Part shown: positions 1 to 7,255 of the stretch, one piece after another
Layout: every line of letters starts with the position of its first letter
Numbering within the stretch: position 1 is the first letter of the stretch
Translations under genes and position numbers: made by a program
The notes under the pieces: generated by a model
What the model was told of the DNA's origin: nothing
Seen by the model: only the letters and a program-made list of their open reading frames with translations
Databases searched by the model: none
NCBI RefSeq assembly: GCF_046097065.1
Contig: NZ_CP175563.1
Location: forward strand, 2,728,001-2,792,000
DNA length: 64,000 nt
Reading direction: 5' to 3'
DNA from: Syntrophus buswellii
Lineage (GTDB): Bacteria > Desulfobacterota > Syntrophia > Syntrophales > Syntrophaceae

Positions 1-1646
1 GCAAAGGGAACGCCCGGCAAACCGGCCTCCGCAAGCCGCCGGGAGAAAAATTCGACCTTGCCTGAAGGGGTTTTAAAGGGCTGCTCCCGGTATTTTTCGT
101 AGCGCAGCTCCTCAATCCGCAGGCCGTTGCCGTTCTGGCGCAACTTCTCCGCCGTGACCCCCGCAGGACCCAATTGGTAATCGATGGCCTCCTCGGCAGT
201 CTGCCATGGAAATTCTTCGGCAAAGCCGAGCCTGCGGCCCAGTTCAAAAACGATCCGCCAGTTCGGCCAGGTATCTCCCACCGGCGGTATGACGGCATCC
301 TGAAGATACATGGGGTTGTTGCGGATGGAGAAACGGTTGAGCTGCGTTGTCTCGAAGCAGCTGGCAGCCGGGAGAATCACGTCGGCCAGCCTGGCCGTCT
401 CGGTCATGAACATCTCGATCACCACCAGGGTTTCCAACTTGCAAAAGGCTTCCCGGGTCCGCGTCGAATCGGCCATGGTCACCACGGGATTGCCGGTCTG
501 GACCACGACCATCTTCACCGGGTAGGGCGTTTCCTCGAGAATGGCGTCAACCAGGCATCCCTGGACCTGGTTGCCCCAGGTCTCGCTGAAGGAGTTGAAG
601 AGGGGGTAGTCGCAGGTGATGGGGACCGAATCGGCGGGAAGCCGGTCCTTCAACTGAAGGTTGCGCAGTGGAATCGGCTGGGGCAGCACGTCGCCGCCCG
701 GTTTGTCCAGATTTCCCGTCAAGGCCCGAAGCATGGCAATCGCCCGGGTGGTGTCGAAGACCTCGCGGTGCATGTCCAGACCGTTGCCGTCGATGATGCA
801 TGCCGGCTTGGTGGTGGCATAGAGGCGGGCCAGCTGCCTGATCTGATCCGCCGCAAGCCAGGTTCTTCCGGCAACCTCCTCGGCGGGATATCGGGCGGCA
901 GCCTCCTTGAGCTGCTCAAAGCCGATCGTATACCGTTCAACAAACTCGGCATCGTAGAGTTTTTCCTCAATGATCTGATGGATCATCGCCATGGCAAGCA
1001 GGCCGTCGTGCCCCGGCTTAATCTGCAGCCAGATGTCCGCCTGGCGGGCAAGAGCGGTCTGAACGGGATCGATGACAACCAGTGTCGCCCCCTGCTCCCT
1101 GGCATACGAGACGGCCTCGGCCGCACCCAGCGCCGTATTTCCGTCGTTCTTTCCCCAGACGATAATGAACCGGGCATTCCTGGCCTCAGGAAAGGCCATG
1201 GAGCCGTAGGTGTAAGAGTGCGCGAATTCGCGCCCCACAAAGCAGATGGACCCGTTGCCGATCGTATTGGGGGAACCGAAGGCATGCATAAGCCGGTTGG
1301 GATAATCCCAGGGAGCGCCCCAGTCGGCAGCCATACCCCGCAGCCATGCAACCGACTGGGCCCCGGATTTTTCGCGATGATGGAGAAACCGGGCGACAAC
1401 CCAATCCAGGGCCTCATCCCAGTCGGCCTCGCGGAAATCCGAGCCGTCCTCCTTTCTGATCAGCGGTTTCATCAGGCGCCGGGGGGAATAGACAATGTCC
1501 GGAGCGGCGGCCAGTTTGGGACAGGACAGCCGCTTTTCAGGGGCAAGGAAGGATTTTCGCTGTGCTGAAACCAGGCGGCCATCCCTCACTTCAGCCTCAA
1601 TCGGACAGCAGGAAGAACAGAGGCGGCAGACGGAATCAAATTTCAT
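1..1646 (-). CDS. Molybdopterin oxidoreductase, catalytic subunit (partial, 3' end outside window)
   Basis: The frame is open from the ATG at 1646 to the left edge, about 548 residues. The N-terminus carries the [4Fe-4S] pattern of the DMSO-reductase/formate-dehydrogenase superfamily: Cys7, Cys10 and Cys14 (CRLCSSCC), then Cys42. Cys135 (GNGSICFVGRE) sits about where the Mo/W-ligating Cys or Sec is found. Other family hallmarks are the pterin-binding stretch IVWGKNDGN, VVIDPVQT, and GNGLDMHREVFDTTRA. There is no twin-arginine signal, so it is probably cytoplasmic. A GGAGGA ribosome site overlaps the stop codon of the upstream methyltransferase gene, suggesting translational coupling. The substrate cannot be named: the superfamily includes formate dehydrogenases, polysulfide/thiosulfate reductases and hydroxylases. 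No partner subunit is visible. Confidence 0.88.
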   Translation of the reverse strand, partial: MKFDSVCRLCSSCCPIEAEVRDGRLVSAQRKSFLAPEKRLSCPKLAAAPDIVYSPRRLMKPLIRKEDGSDFREADWDEALDWVVARFLHHREKSGAQSVAWLRGMAADWGAPWDYPNRLMHAFGSPNTIGNGSICFVGREFAHSYTYGSMAFPEARNARFIIVWGKNDGNTALGAAEAVSYAREQGATLVVIDPVQTALARQADIWLQIKPGHDGLLAMAMIHQIIEEKLYDAEFVERYTIGFEQLKEAAARYPAEEVAGRTWLAADQIRQLARLYATTKPACIIDGNGLDMHREVFDTTRAIAMLRALTGNLDKPGGDVLPQPIPLRNLQLKDRLPADSVPITCDYPLFNSFSETWGNQVQGCLVDAILEETPYPVKMVVVQTGNPVVTMADSTRTREAFCKLETLVVIEMFMTETARLADVILPAASCFETTQLNRFSIRNNPMYLQDAVIPPVGDTWPNWRIVFELGRRLGFAEEFPWQTAEEAIDYQLGPAGVTAEKLRQNGNGLRIEELRYEKYREQPFKTPSGKVEFFSRRLAEAGLPGVPF

Positions 1647-1655
1647 GGGCTCCTC

Positions 1656-2594
1656 CTATCGGCAGGCATGAATGTAGCGGCTGCGGATCAGTTCGTAATG
1701 ATTGCTGTGGGTTCGGATTTTCCACCACACCTCACCGGGTACGCTCACCTGCCAGGCCGGAACCAGTTCGCCCCGGCTGTCGGAAAGCAGCGCCGAAATA
1801 TTGGCCAGCCCCCTCCCCGCATAACGGCCCTCCGGCTTGCCGCCCAGCCACTCCTCGACGGGTGCGACATCGGTGGACCAGGAGAAGGGATCGGAGAGCA
1901 AAAACTGGGCGTTGCTGTCCCTTGTAACCCGGTTCATTTCCCGGAGGTGCCCCATCGGTGACGGGACCTTGTCCACCAGGTTGAGAGAAGAGAAGAGGGA
2001 AAAAGTCTTTTTCCTGAATGGCAGGGCCAGGGCATTGGCCACCAGAAACTCCACCTTCTCGCTCCGCCATGTCTCGGGAAGGCACACCGTCACTTCCCTG
2101 CGCAGCAGACCTTCGTCCTTCAATGGAACCACGAGGCGGCGCTCCCGCATCAGCCGGCGTGCCACACGGATGAACGCGCGGGAGGTGTCCACGCCGATGA
2201 CAAAATCACAGCAGGCCGCTGTCTCAAAGGCATATCTGCCTACCGCGGCGCCGGCGTCCAGGGCGATTCCCTCCTGAGCCGTTATCTGCTCCGCCCAGAC
2301 ACGATAGGCCTGTGACGCCTGCTCATCGCCCAGCAACTCCCCGTAATGGCTCCACAGGTATGAGGAAACCACTTCATCCGTCTCGTATTTGTTCGCTGTT
2401 ATCTGCTCGTCGGTGCCAAAGGGATCGAGAAGGGCCACACCTTCGGTTATGGGAAACCGGGCGGCGCATTGCGGGCACTTCAGGGTGCCGGTTTCGATAT
2501 CGCCATCTGATTCCTGGAGGATGTCGGCGGCCAGAGGGTATTCCTCGGGCAGGCAGTGCGGACAGACCAACAGTTCAACAAGTTTCTTTTTCAT
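1656..2594 (-). CDS. SAM-dependent methyltransferase with N-terminal Trm112-like zinc domain
   Basis: A protein of 312 residues. It opens with a Trm112-like zinc ribbon: a CPHC pair near residue 12 and a CPQC pair near 45, then PITEGVALL. A class I methyltransferase fold follows, with motif I LDAGAAVGRYAF and the acidic ribose-binding stretch GVDTSRAF; later, SSLNLVDKVPSP matches the motif IV region. I start at the ATG at 2594 because AAGGGG lies just upstream and the Trm112 domain begins there; a longer frame opens at 2672. The target is unknown. It is the upstream gene of the molybdopterin oxidoreductase, and its stop overlaps that gene's ribosome site, so the two are probably one transcript. 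A role in modifying a cofactor or small molecule for that enzyme would be only a guess. Confidence 0.75.
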   Translation of the reverse strand: MKKKLVELLVCPHCLPEEYPLAADILQESDGDIETGTLKCPQCAARFPITEGVALLDPFGTDEQITANKYETDEVVSSYLWSHYGELLGDEQASQAYRVWAEQITAQEGIALDAGAAVGRYAFETAACCDFVIGVDTSRAFIRVARRLMRERRLVVPLKDEGLLRREVTVCLPETWRSEKVEFLVANALALPFRKKTFSLFSSLNLVDKVPSPMGHLREMNRVTRDSNAQFLLSDPFSWSTDVAPVEEWLGGKPEGRYAGRGLANISALLSDSRGELVPAWQVSVPGEVWWKIRTHSNHYELIRSRYIHACR

Positions 2595-2921
2595 ATTTCC
2601 CCTTTGAAAAAAGACGAATTTTCTCCTGATATCACCGTACAAAAAAATAATTGGAAACGCACCGGATGTCAATTTAAAAGAGACTCAACGGCCGAATATC
2701 GCGAAACCGGCACCGGGTTCCGCCGAAAGAGGCACCTCTGAGCGCTCATCCTCACAGAGGGTTTCCAGACGACACGCCTGAGGTATCCCGGCGGAAAATG
2801 CGCCTTCGTCCGGCCTTCATTCTCCCCTTGACTCTCAGAAATCATCGTTCATAATATTGTGGGCCGCAACTTAGAAAAGATAAGGCCGGTTTTCGACAGC
2901 TGGACAGAAAAAGGATTGTTC
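2595..2921. other. Divergent intergenic spacer
   Basis: This 327-bp spacer separates the minus-strand methyltransferase/oxidoreductase pair from the plus-strand redox genes. It contains a plausible sigma-70 promoter for the plus strand at 2828-2855. I see no coding signal or clear RNA gene. Confidence 0.6.
2828..2855 (+). promoter_or_regulatory. Sigma-70-type promoter for the selenoprotein gene
   Basis: TTGACT at 2828-2833 and CATAAT at 2850-2855 are separated by 16 bp, each 5 of 6 bases from consensus. Transcription would begin near 2862, giving a leader of about 60 nt before the ATG at 2922. Confidence 0.5.
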
Positions 2922-3401
2922 ATGACGGAAAACGATGTTGCCGAGTACAGATCCGCGCCCGATTTCGAGCTGACGGACAGCGAAGGCCGGCAGATTCGGC
3001 TCTCCAGCTACCAGGGGAGAAGAAATGTCGTTCTGATCTTCAACCGCGGGTTTCTCTGACCGTTCTGCCGAAGGCATATGGCGCAGTTGCGCAGGGATTA
3101 TCAAGAGTTTCTAAAACGGGATGCCGAAGTCATCGCAATCGGCCCCGAAAAGCCGGAACCTTTTGCAGAGTGGTGGCGCAGCCACGACATGCCCTTTATT
3201 GGGCTGCCGGACCCGGACCATTCCGTGTCCAGGCGCTACGGCCAGCAGGTAAAGCTGCTGAAGCTGGGTCGCCTGCCCGCGCAGCTGGTCATCGACAAGA
3301 GGGGGTTGATCCGCTATGCCCATTACGGCAGTTCCATGTCCGATATACCGGAAAATAAAGAGATTCTGGCGATTCTGGATCAGCTTGCCGCCATGGCATG
3401 A
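2922..3401 (+). CDS. Peroxiredoxin-like (AhpC/TSA) selenoprotein, UGA read as selenocysteine
   Basis: The thioredoxin-fold reading frame is interrupted by one in-frame TGA at 3057-3059. It continues without a break to a TAA-free coding end at 3401, for 159 residues including the Sec. The N-terminal half carries the AhpC/TSA pattern (SAPDFELTDSEG, VVLIFNRGF). The UGA is residue 46 in NRGFLUPFCRRHMAQL, exactly where peroxiredoxin-like proteins carry the peroxidatic Cys; Cys49 makes a UxxC redox pair. The C-terminal half is normal (FIGLPDPDHSVSRRYG, PAQLVIDKRGLIRYAHYG). Downstream of the UGA, 3081-3092 can fold into a short hairpin with a GU-containing loop 26-28 nt from the UGA, as bacterial SECIS elements do. 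Start ATG 2922 has AAGGA 6 nt upstream. A conventional caller would split this into two short genes (2859-3059 and 3078-3401). The likely role is thiol-dependent reduction of peroxides. Confidence 0.85.
3060..3100 (+). promoter_or_regulatory. Candidate bacterial SECIS element
   Basis: Immediately 3' of the UGA, GCGC (3081-3084) and GCGC (3089-3092) can pair around an AGTT loop, placing a GU at 3086-3087. A second small hairpin, TGCC/GGCA (3066-3076), lies between. The distance from UGA to loop fits the 16-37 nt expected for SelB-dependent decoding. The apical stem is short, so this is a candidate only. Confidence 0.5.
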
Positions 3402-3543
3402 CGTCGCTTCTGCAGGGTGGAATTGAGCAGAGCGGGAGGAATCGGGGAAAGTCCTCCGCCGTTAAGGACATGTACGGACATGGCAGGGGTGACATGTTTT
3501 GTGAGATTGAGCTCTTTTAAACGTCTTTGAAAAAGGAGGTCCT

Positions 3544-4275
3544 ATGAACACAAACACTGAAACAGGTGGGGTTTCCTCGCTCAGCCGTCGTGATTTTCTT
3601 GCCCTGTCAACGGGTGCCGCTGTATTTCTTTCCGCCGGAATCCCCTTCGGCAAGCTCGTTGGAAGCGCCCAGGCGGCAGGAGGCCATGTCCTCCCGGCAC
3701 TTCCCTACCCGGAACACGCCCTGGAGCCTTATATCTCAGCCAGGACCCTCGGGTTTCACCACGGGAAACACCATAAGGGGTACATAGACAACCTGAACAA
3801 GCTGATTTCAAATACGGAATTTGCCGATCTCTCCCTGGAAAAAATCATCACCGCCACTGCCGGAAAGCCTGATAAGATTGCGATCTTCAATAATGCAGCT
3901 CAGAGCTGGAACCACACCTTTTACTGGCAATGCCTGAAGCCGAACGGTGGAGGCGAACCGCCCGCTGCCCTGAAAAAACAGATCGAGGCGTCTTTCGGCA
4001 GCATGGAAGCCTGTAAAAAGGAACTGGCAACGGCCGCGATGACGCAATTCGGCAGCGGATGGGCATGGCTGGTGCGGGATGGGCAGAAACTCCGGGTGAT
4101 CAAGACCGCCAATGCCGATACCCCCCTGGAGAAGTGCATGAAACCGCTTCTGGTCATCGATGTGTGGGAGCATGCCTATTATCTCGATTACCAGAACAGG
4201 CGTGCGGATTATGTGTCGGCCGTCCTGGAGAAGATCATCAACTGGGATTTCGCAGAGAAGAACCTGCCCGCGTAA
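3544..4275 (+). CDS. sodB: Superoxide dismutase, Fe type, Tat-exported
   Basis: A 243-residue Fe/Mn superoxide dismutase converting superoxide to H2O2 and O2. All four metal ligands are recognisable: His72 in FHHGKHH, His in SWNHTFYW, and Asp and His in IDVWEHAYYLDY. The AAQ before WNHTFYW is typical of the iron form. It has about 48 extra N-terminal residues forming a twin-arginine signal: SRRDFLAL, a hydrophobic stretch, then SAQAAG. The folded metalloenzyme is therefore probably exported to the periplasm. AAGGAGG lies 7 nt before the ATG. It follows the selenoprotein gene by 142 bp on the same strand, consistent with a paired superoxide/peroxide defence. Confidence 0.92.
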   Translation: MNTNTETGGVSSLSRRDFLALSTGAAVFLSAGIPFGKLVGSAQAAGGHVLPALPYPEHALEPYISARTLGFHHGKHHKGYIDNLNKLISNTEFADLSLEKIITATAGKPDKIAIFNNAAQSWNHTFYWQCLKPNGGGEPPAALKKQIEASFGSMEACKKELATAAMTQFGSGWAWLVRDGQKLRVIKTANADTPLEKCMKPLLVIDVWEHAYYLDYQNRRADYVSAVLEKIINWDFAEKNLPA

Positions 4276-4306
4276 GCGATTCTGCGCCACGTCAAGGTCA
4301 TGTCAA

Positions 4307-4362
4307 AGGTGCCGATCGCCGTCTCCGGTGTTCACTATCGCGTGGAATGGAGATCGGCACCT
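4307..4362 (+). terminator. Long intercistronic inverted repeat between sodB and the prenyltransferase gene
   Basis: AGGTGCCGATC (4307-4317) and GATCGGCACCT (4352-4362) are a perfect 11-bp inverted repeat; CTCC/GGAG can extend it inward past a bulge. No T-run follows, so it may be a processing or attenuation hairpin rather than a true intrinsic terminator. Confidence 0.4.
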
Positions 4363-4417
4363 CCGTCTTCTTCTGCCTGTTTCAAGACGGCCCGCAGGGG
4401 CACTCTGGAGAAGGCCG

Positions 4418-5371
4418 ATGCGCCTCAGGATCAGAACATCGGGCAGGGCTGGAAAGGGAAGCATCGCAGCCTGGATCCAGGCCGTCCGTCTCCCCTTTGT
4501 CCCTCCCAGCTTCATCCCGGTCACCCTTGCCGCCGCCATTGCCTGGGCGCGCTATTCGGTTTTCGATCCCGCTGCCTTCCTTCTCGTTTTTGCAGCGGTC
4601 ACCATCCATCACTTCGGCCTCAACATGCTCGATGACGTTCTCGATTATCTCCACGCCGTCGACCAACCCTGGGGCGACGAAAAGAACCCCTACACCGGCG
4701 GCAGCGGCGTGCTCACCGACGGGCTCCTTTCCGTGACGGAGTTGATGGGAGGCGTCTTCGCCTGCTACGCCTTCACAATCGCTACCTGGATCTACCTCGG
4801 ATACGAAAAGGGGTTTCCCGTGGTCGCCATCGGGGCCATCGGAATCCTGTCGTCGATTTTCTACACCGTGCCCCCCGTGAGGTTCGCGTACCGGGGATTC
4901 GGGGAACTAGGCCTCCTCCTCAACTTTGGGCCCGTCCTTGTTCTGGGGTCCTATTATGTCCAGCGCGGGACGCTGGACTTGGAGCCGCTGATCGTTTCCC
5001 TTGTTCCCGGTTTTCTCATGTGGTCCATGATCGTCATCAACGAGATCCCCGATTACGACGAGGACCGCCGGAGCGGCAAGATGAACCTTGTCGCTCGCTT
5101 CGGCCGCAGGACCGGGGTCCTGCTTTATGAAGCCGGGCTCTTCTGCGCCTTCGGAATCCTTGTCGGCTCGGTCCTCTTCGGGTTGGCACCACTGCCGGTT
5201 CTGCTGGGACTCGCGGCACTGCCGCCGGCCCTGCATTCGGTAAAACTCCTGCGGGATTCCTACCTGGACCGATTGAAGATGGCCCCCGCAAACCTCGCCA
5301 TCATCAAGGTATACCTGATCACGGGCGTTACGCTGATCACGGGATATCTTATCCATGGATTTACGGGATGA
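4418..5371 (+). CDS. UbiA-family prenyltransferase
   Basis: An integral membrane protein of 317 residues. It has the two aspartate-rich motifs of UbiA prenyltransferases: NMLDDVLDY in the first half and EIPDYDEDRRSGKMN in the second, which bind the Mg-diphosphate of a polyprenyl donor. About eight hydrophobic segments alternate with these motifs. GGAG precedes the ATG at 4418 by about 10 nt; longer upstream frames are non-homologous. The family includes MenA (menaquinone), UbiA (ubiquinone) and heme O synthases. In an anaerobe with a quinone-linked electron-transfer complex (36868-38997) a menaquinone-type role is reasonable, but the acceptor is not determined from sequence. Confidence 0.85.
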   Translation: MRLRIRTSGRAGKGSIAAWIQAVRLPFVPPSFIPVTLAAAIAWARYSVFDPAAFLLVFAAVTIHHFGLNMLDDVLDYLHAVDQPWGDEKNPYTGGSGVLTDGLLSVTELMGGVFACYAFTIATWIYLGYEKGFPVVAIGAIGILSSIFYTVPPVRFAYRGFGELGLLLNFGPVLVLGSYYVQRGTLDLEPLIVSLVPGFLMWSMIVINEIPDYDEDRRSGKMNLVARFGRRTGVLLYEAGLFCAFGILVGSVLFGLAPLPVLLGLAALPPALHSVKLLRDSYLDRLKMAPANLAIIKVYLITGVTLITGYLIHGFTG

Positions 5372-5512
5372 GGACATGGGAGATGAAAAGGCAAATGGGG
5401 TTTGGCAAACGCAGAGACGCTCCGGACAGGAAAAAGGCAAGTCCTTTTAATTCCTTGCTTTATCAATGATATTTCGATAAAAATTACACAATATATGAAC
5501 GGGCATATTTCG

Positions 5513-6121
5513 ATGACAAACAAGATACCCAGCATCCCGGAAGATCTCGCCCGATGCGTGGAATTTCACGGACACCTTTGTCCCGGCTTGGTCTATGGCT
5601 ATCTGATCGCAAAAGAAGCGATGAGACGGATGAACCTGGAGCGCTCTGGAGATGAAGAAATTGTTGCCGTCTGTGAAAACGATTCCTGCGCCGTGGATGC
5701 CCTTCAGGTCCTGCTCGGAACAAGCCTGGGAAAAGGTAATCTGATTTTTCGGGATTTTGGAAAGAACGCCTTTACGGTTTTGAGTCGCGCTAAAAAGAAG
5801 GCTTACCGATTCGTTCGGAAAGTTCATTATGAATATTCAGGGAATGACAAGAAAACCTTTGAGCGGTTGGATGCTGCCGCAACCGATGGCACGGCATCTG
5901 AGAGCGACCAAGGTCTTTTGAAACAGTTGAAGGTGGAGGATCTCCTGCAGCGGGATTTCAAAGAAATTTTCACAACCACTGAAATTCCCTACGAAGAACC
6001 CCGTTACGCACCCATTGAACCATCCGAACCCTGCGTCCTTTGCGGCGAGATGACCATGATCTCTAAGATGCTGGCTGCTCCAGAAGGGCTGATCTGCATC
6101 CCCTGCTCTCAGAAGAGGTAA
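5513..6121 (+). CDS. FmdE-family protein (formylmethanofuran dehydrogenase subunit E-like)
   Basis: A protein of 202 residues. The N-terminal domain has the FmdE signatures: CVEFHGHLCPGL, then CENDSCAVDALQVLLG and GKGNLIFRDFGK. The C-terminus is a zinc-ribbon-like module with two Cys pairs (CVLCGEM and CIPC). FmdE proteins occur widely in anaerobes without methanogenesis, often near molybdenum/tungsten enzymes, and their biochemical role is poorly defined. The start is uncertain: ATG 5513 begins just before the conserved domain, ATG 5495 is an alternative, and a TTG at 5402 would add a non-conserved tail. Ribosome sites are weak at all three. It lies between the prenyltransferase and a rhodanese on the same strand. 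Confidence 0.8.
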   Translation: MTNKIPSIPEDLARCVEFHGHLCPGLVYGYLIAKEAMRRMNLERSGDEEIVAVCENDSCAVDALQVLLGTSLGKGNLIFRDFGKNAFTVLSRAKKKAYRFVRKVHYEYSGNDKKTFERLDAAATDGTASESDQGLLKQLKVEDLLQRDFKEIFTTTEIPYEEPRYAPIEPSEPCVLCGEMTMISKMLAAPEGLICIPCSQKR

Positions 6122-6199
6122 AAGCCCACGTTTTTACGTTGCGGCATTTTCAGAACTCCGAACCTTCAAAGGAAACGACGTTAAGGAGGTTTGACAGCT

Positions 6200-7195
6200 A
6201 TGGGTAAGATGAACGATCAGGAACGAGAATACGGGCCCCTTGGCTCTTCGAAAGCTCAGCAGAGTTATGCGGAAAAGATCCTTCTCTCGCCTGCCGAGCT
6301 TGCAGAAAGGTTAGACGAAACAGCTGTCGTCGATGTTTCAGACCCGGTGGATTTCCGTAAACTGCACATTCCAGGGGCCTGCAATATTCCCGCCTTCTGG
6401 AATCATCGCTCCGTTGGGGGTGACAGCGGACTGGAACTTATGCGTCAGGTGATCCTGGACGAAATGCTCGCTTGCGGCATCGACGGAAGCCGTCAAATCG
6501 TCTTCACCGAACAGCTTCCGTCTTCGGGATTCGGACGGTCCTGCCGCGCATTCTATATGGCTGAGCACGCGGGATTCCCCCCGGAGATCATGCACATTCT
6601 TGACGGTGGAAATTTCCAATGGAAGCAACAGGGCTTTCCGCCGGCACATGGAGAGGCTTGCTCAAATCCGGCGCCCAAATTAGTCATCAACACCGGTGCC
6701 GGCAGGAGCCGGTTTCTGTCATTGAGAGAAACGCTTGCAGCGTTGAACCGGGGCGCAAAGTTTCTCGACGTTCGAAATGCGCCGGAATTTTTAGGCGCAG
6801 CCGCTGCGCCCTATCTGATCCGGGAAGGAACTCCGCCACGGGAGGTCATTCTGGACCCGGGCAGAATCCCCAGTGCCATCGGACTTCCCTGGACTGATGT
6901 GTTTGAGCGAGAGGGTGCTGGAACGGGATTCTTCAAATCGCGAACCGACCTGCAGCGGCTTTTTAAGTCAGCGGGGCTCTCGCCTGGGGACGAGATCATC
7001 GTTTATTGCTTCAAAGGGGCCCGCTCGAGTGCTGTGCTCCTGGCTCTGCACCTGGCCGGATTTTATTCGGCAAAGATGTATTTCTCCGGCTGGAACGAGT
7101 GGTCACGTCAGGCATCCTTTCCAAAGGAAACGGGAAAGCCCGGACAGGATCAACTCGCTGGAAGTTATGCAAAAGATCTCCTGAATGAGGCTTGA
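6200..7195 (+). CDS. Tandem rhodanese-domain sulfurtransferase
   Basis: A protein of 331 residues with two rhodanese domains, the layout of thiosulfate/3-mercaptopyruvate sulfurtransferases. The C-terminal domain keeps the catalytic loop: Cys270 in VYCFKGARSS. The N-terminal domain retains the fold (VVDVSDPVDFRKLHIPGA, HILDGGNFQW), but its active loop reads FTEQLPSSGFGR, with no Cys, so it is structural as usual. AAGGAGG lies about 10 nt before ATG 6200; the in-frame TTG at 6191 is too close to that site. The likely job is transfer of sulfane sulfur to thiols or cyanide. No signal peptide is present. Confidence 0.85.
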   Translation: MGKMNDQEREYGPLGSSKAQQSYAEKILLSPAELAERLDETAVVDVSDPVDFRKLHIPGACNIPAFWNHRSVGGDSGLELMRQVILDEMLACGIDGSRQIVFTEQLPSSGFGRSCRAFYMAEHAGFPPEIMHILDGGNFQWKQQGFPPAHGEACSNPAPKLVINTGAGRSRFLSLRETLAALNRGAKFLDVRNAPEFLGAAAAPYLIREGTPPREVILDPGRIPSAIGLPWTDVFEREGAGTGFFKSRTDLQRLFKSAGLSPGDEIIVYCFKGARSSAVLLALHLAGFYSAKMYFSGWNEWSRQASFPKETGKPGQDQLAGSYAKDLLNEA

Positions 7196-7255
7196 GGAAG
7201 ACCCGCAATCTGCCGGAAATTGAACAAAGAGCGATGCCCCGGAGGAGAAGAGTCC

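Noticed and set aside
174..1568. 464-residue plus-strand open frame
   Set aside because: It is the antisense shadow of the molybdopterin oxidoreductase, whose minus-strand frame has clear Fe-S motifs and a ribosome site.
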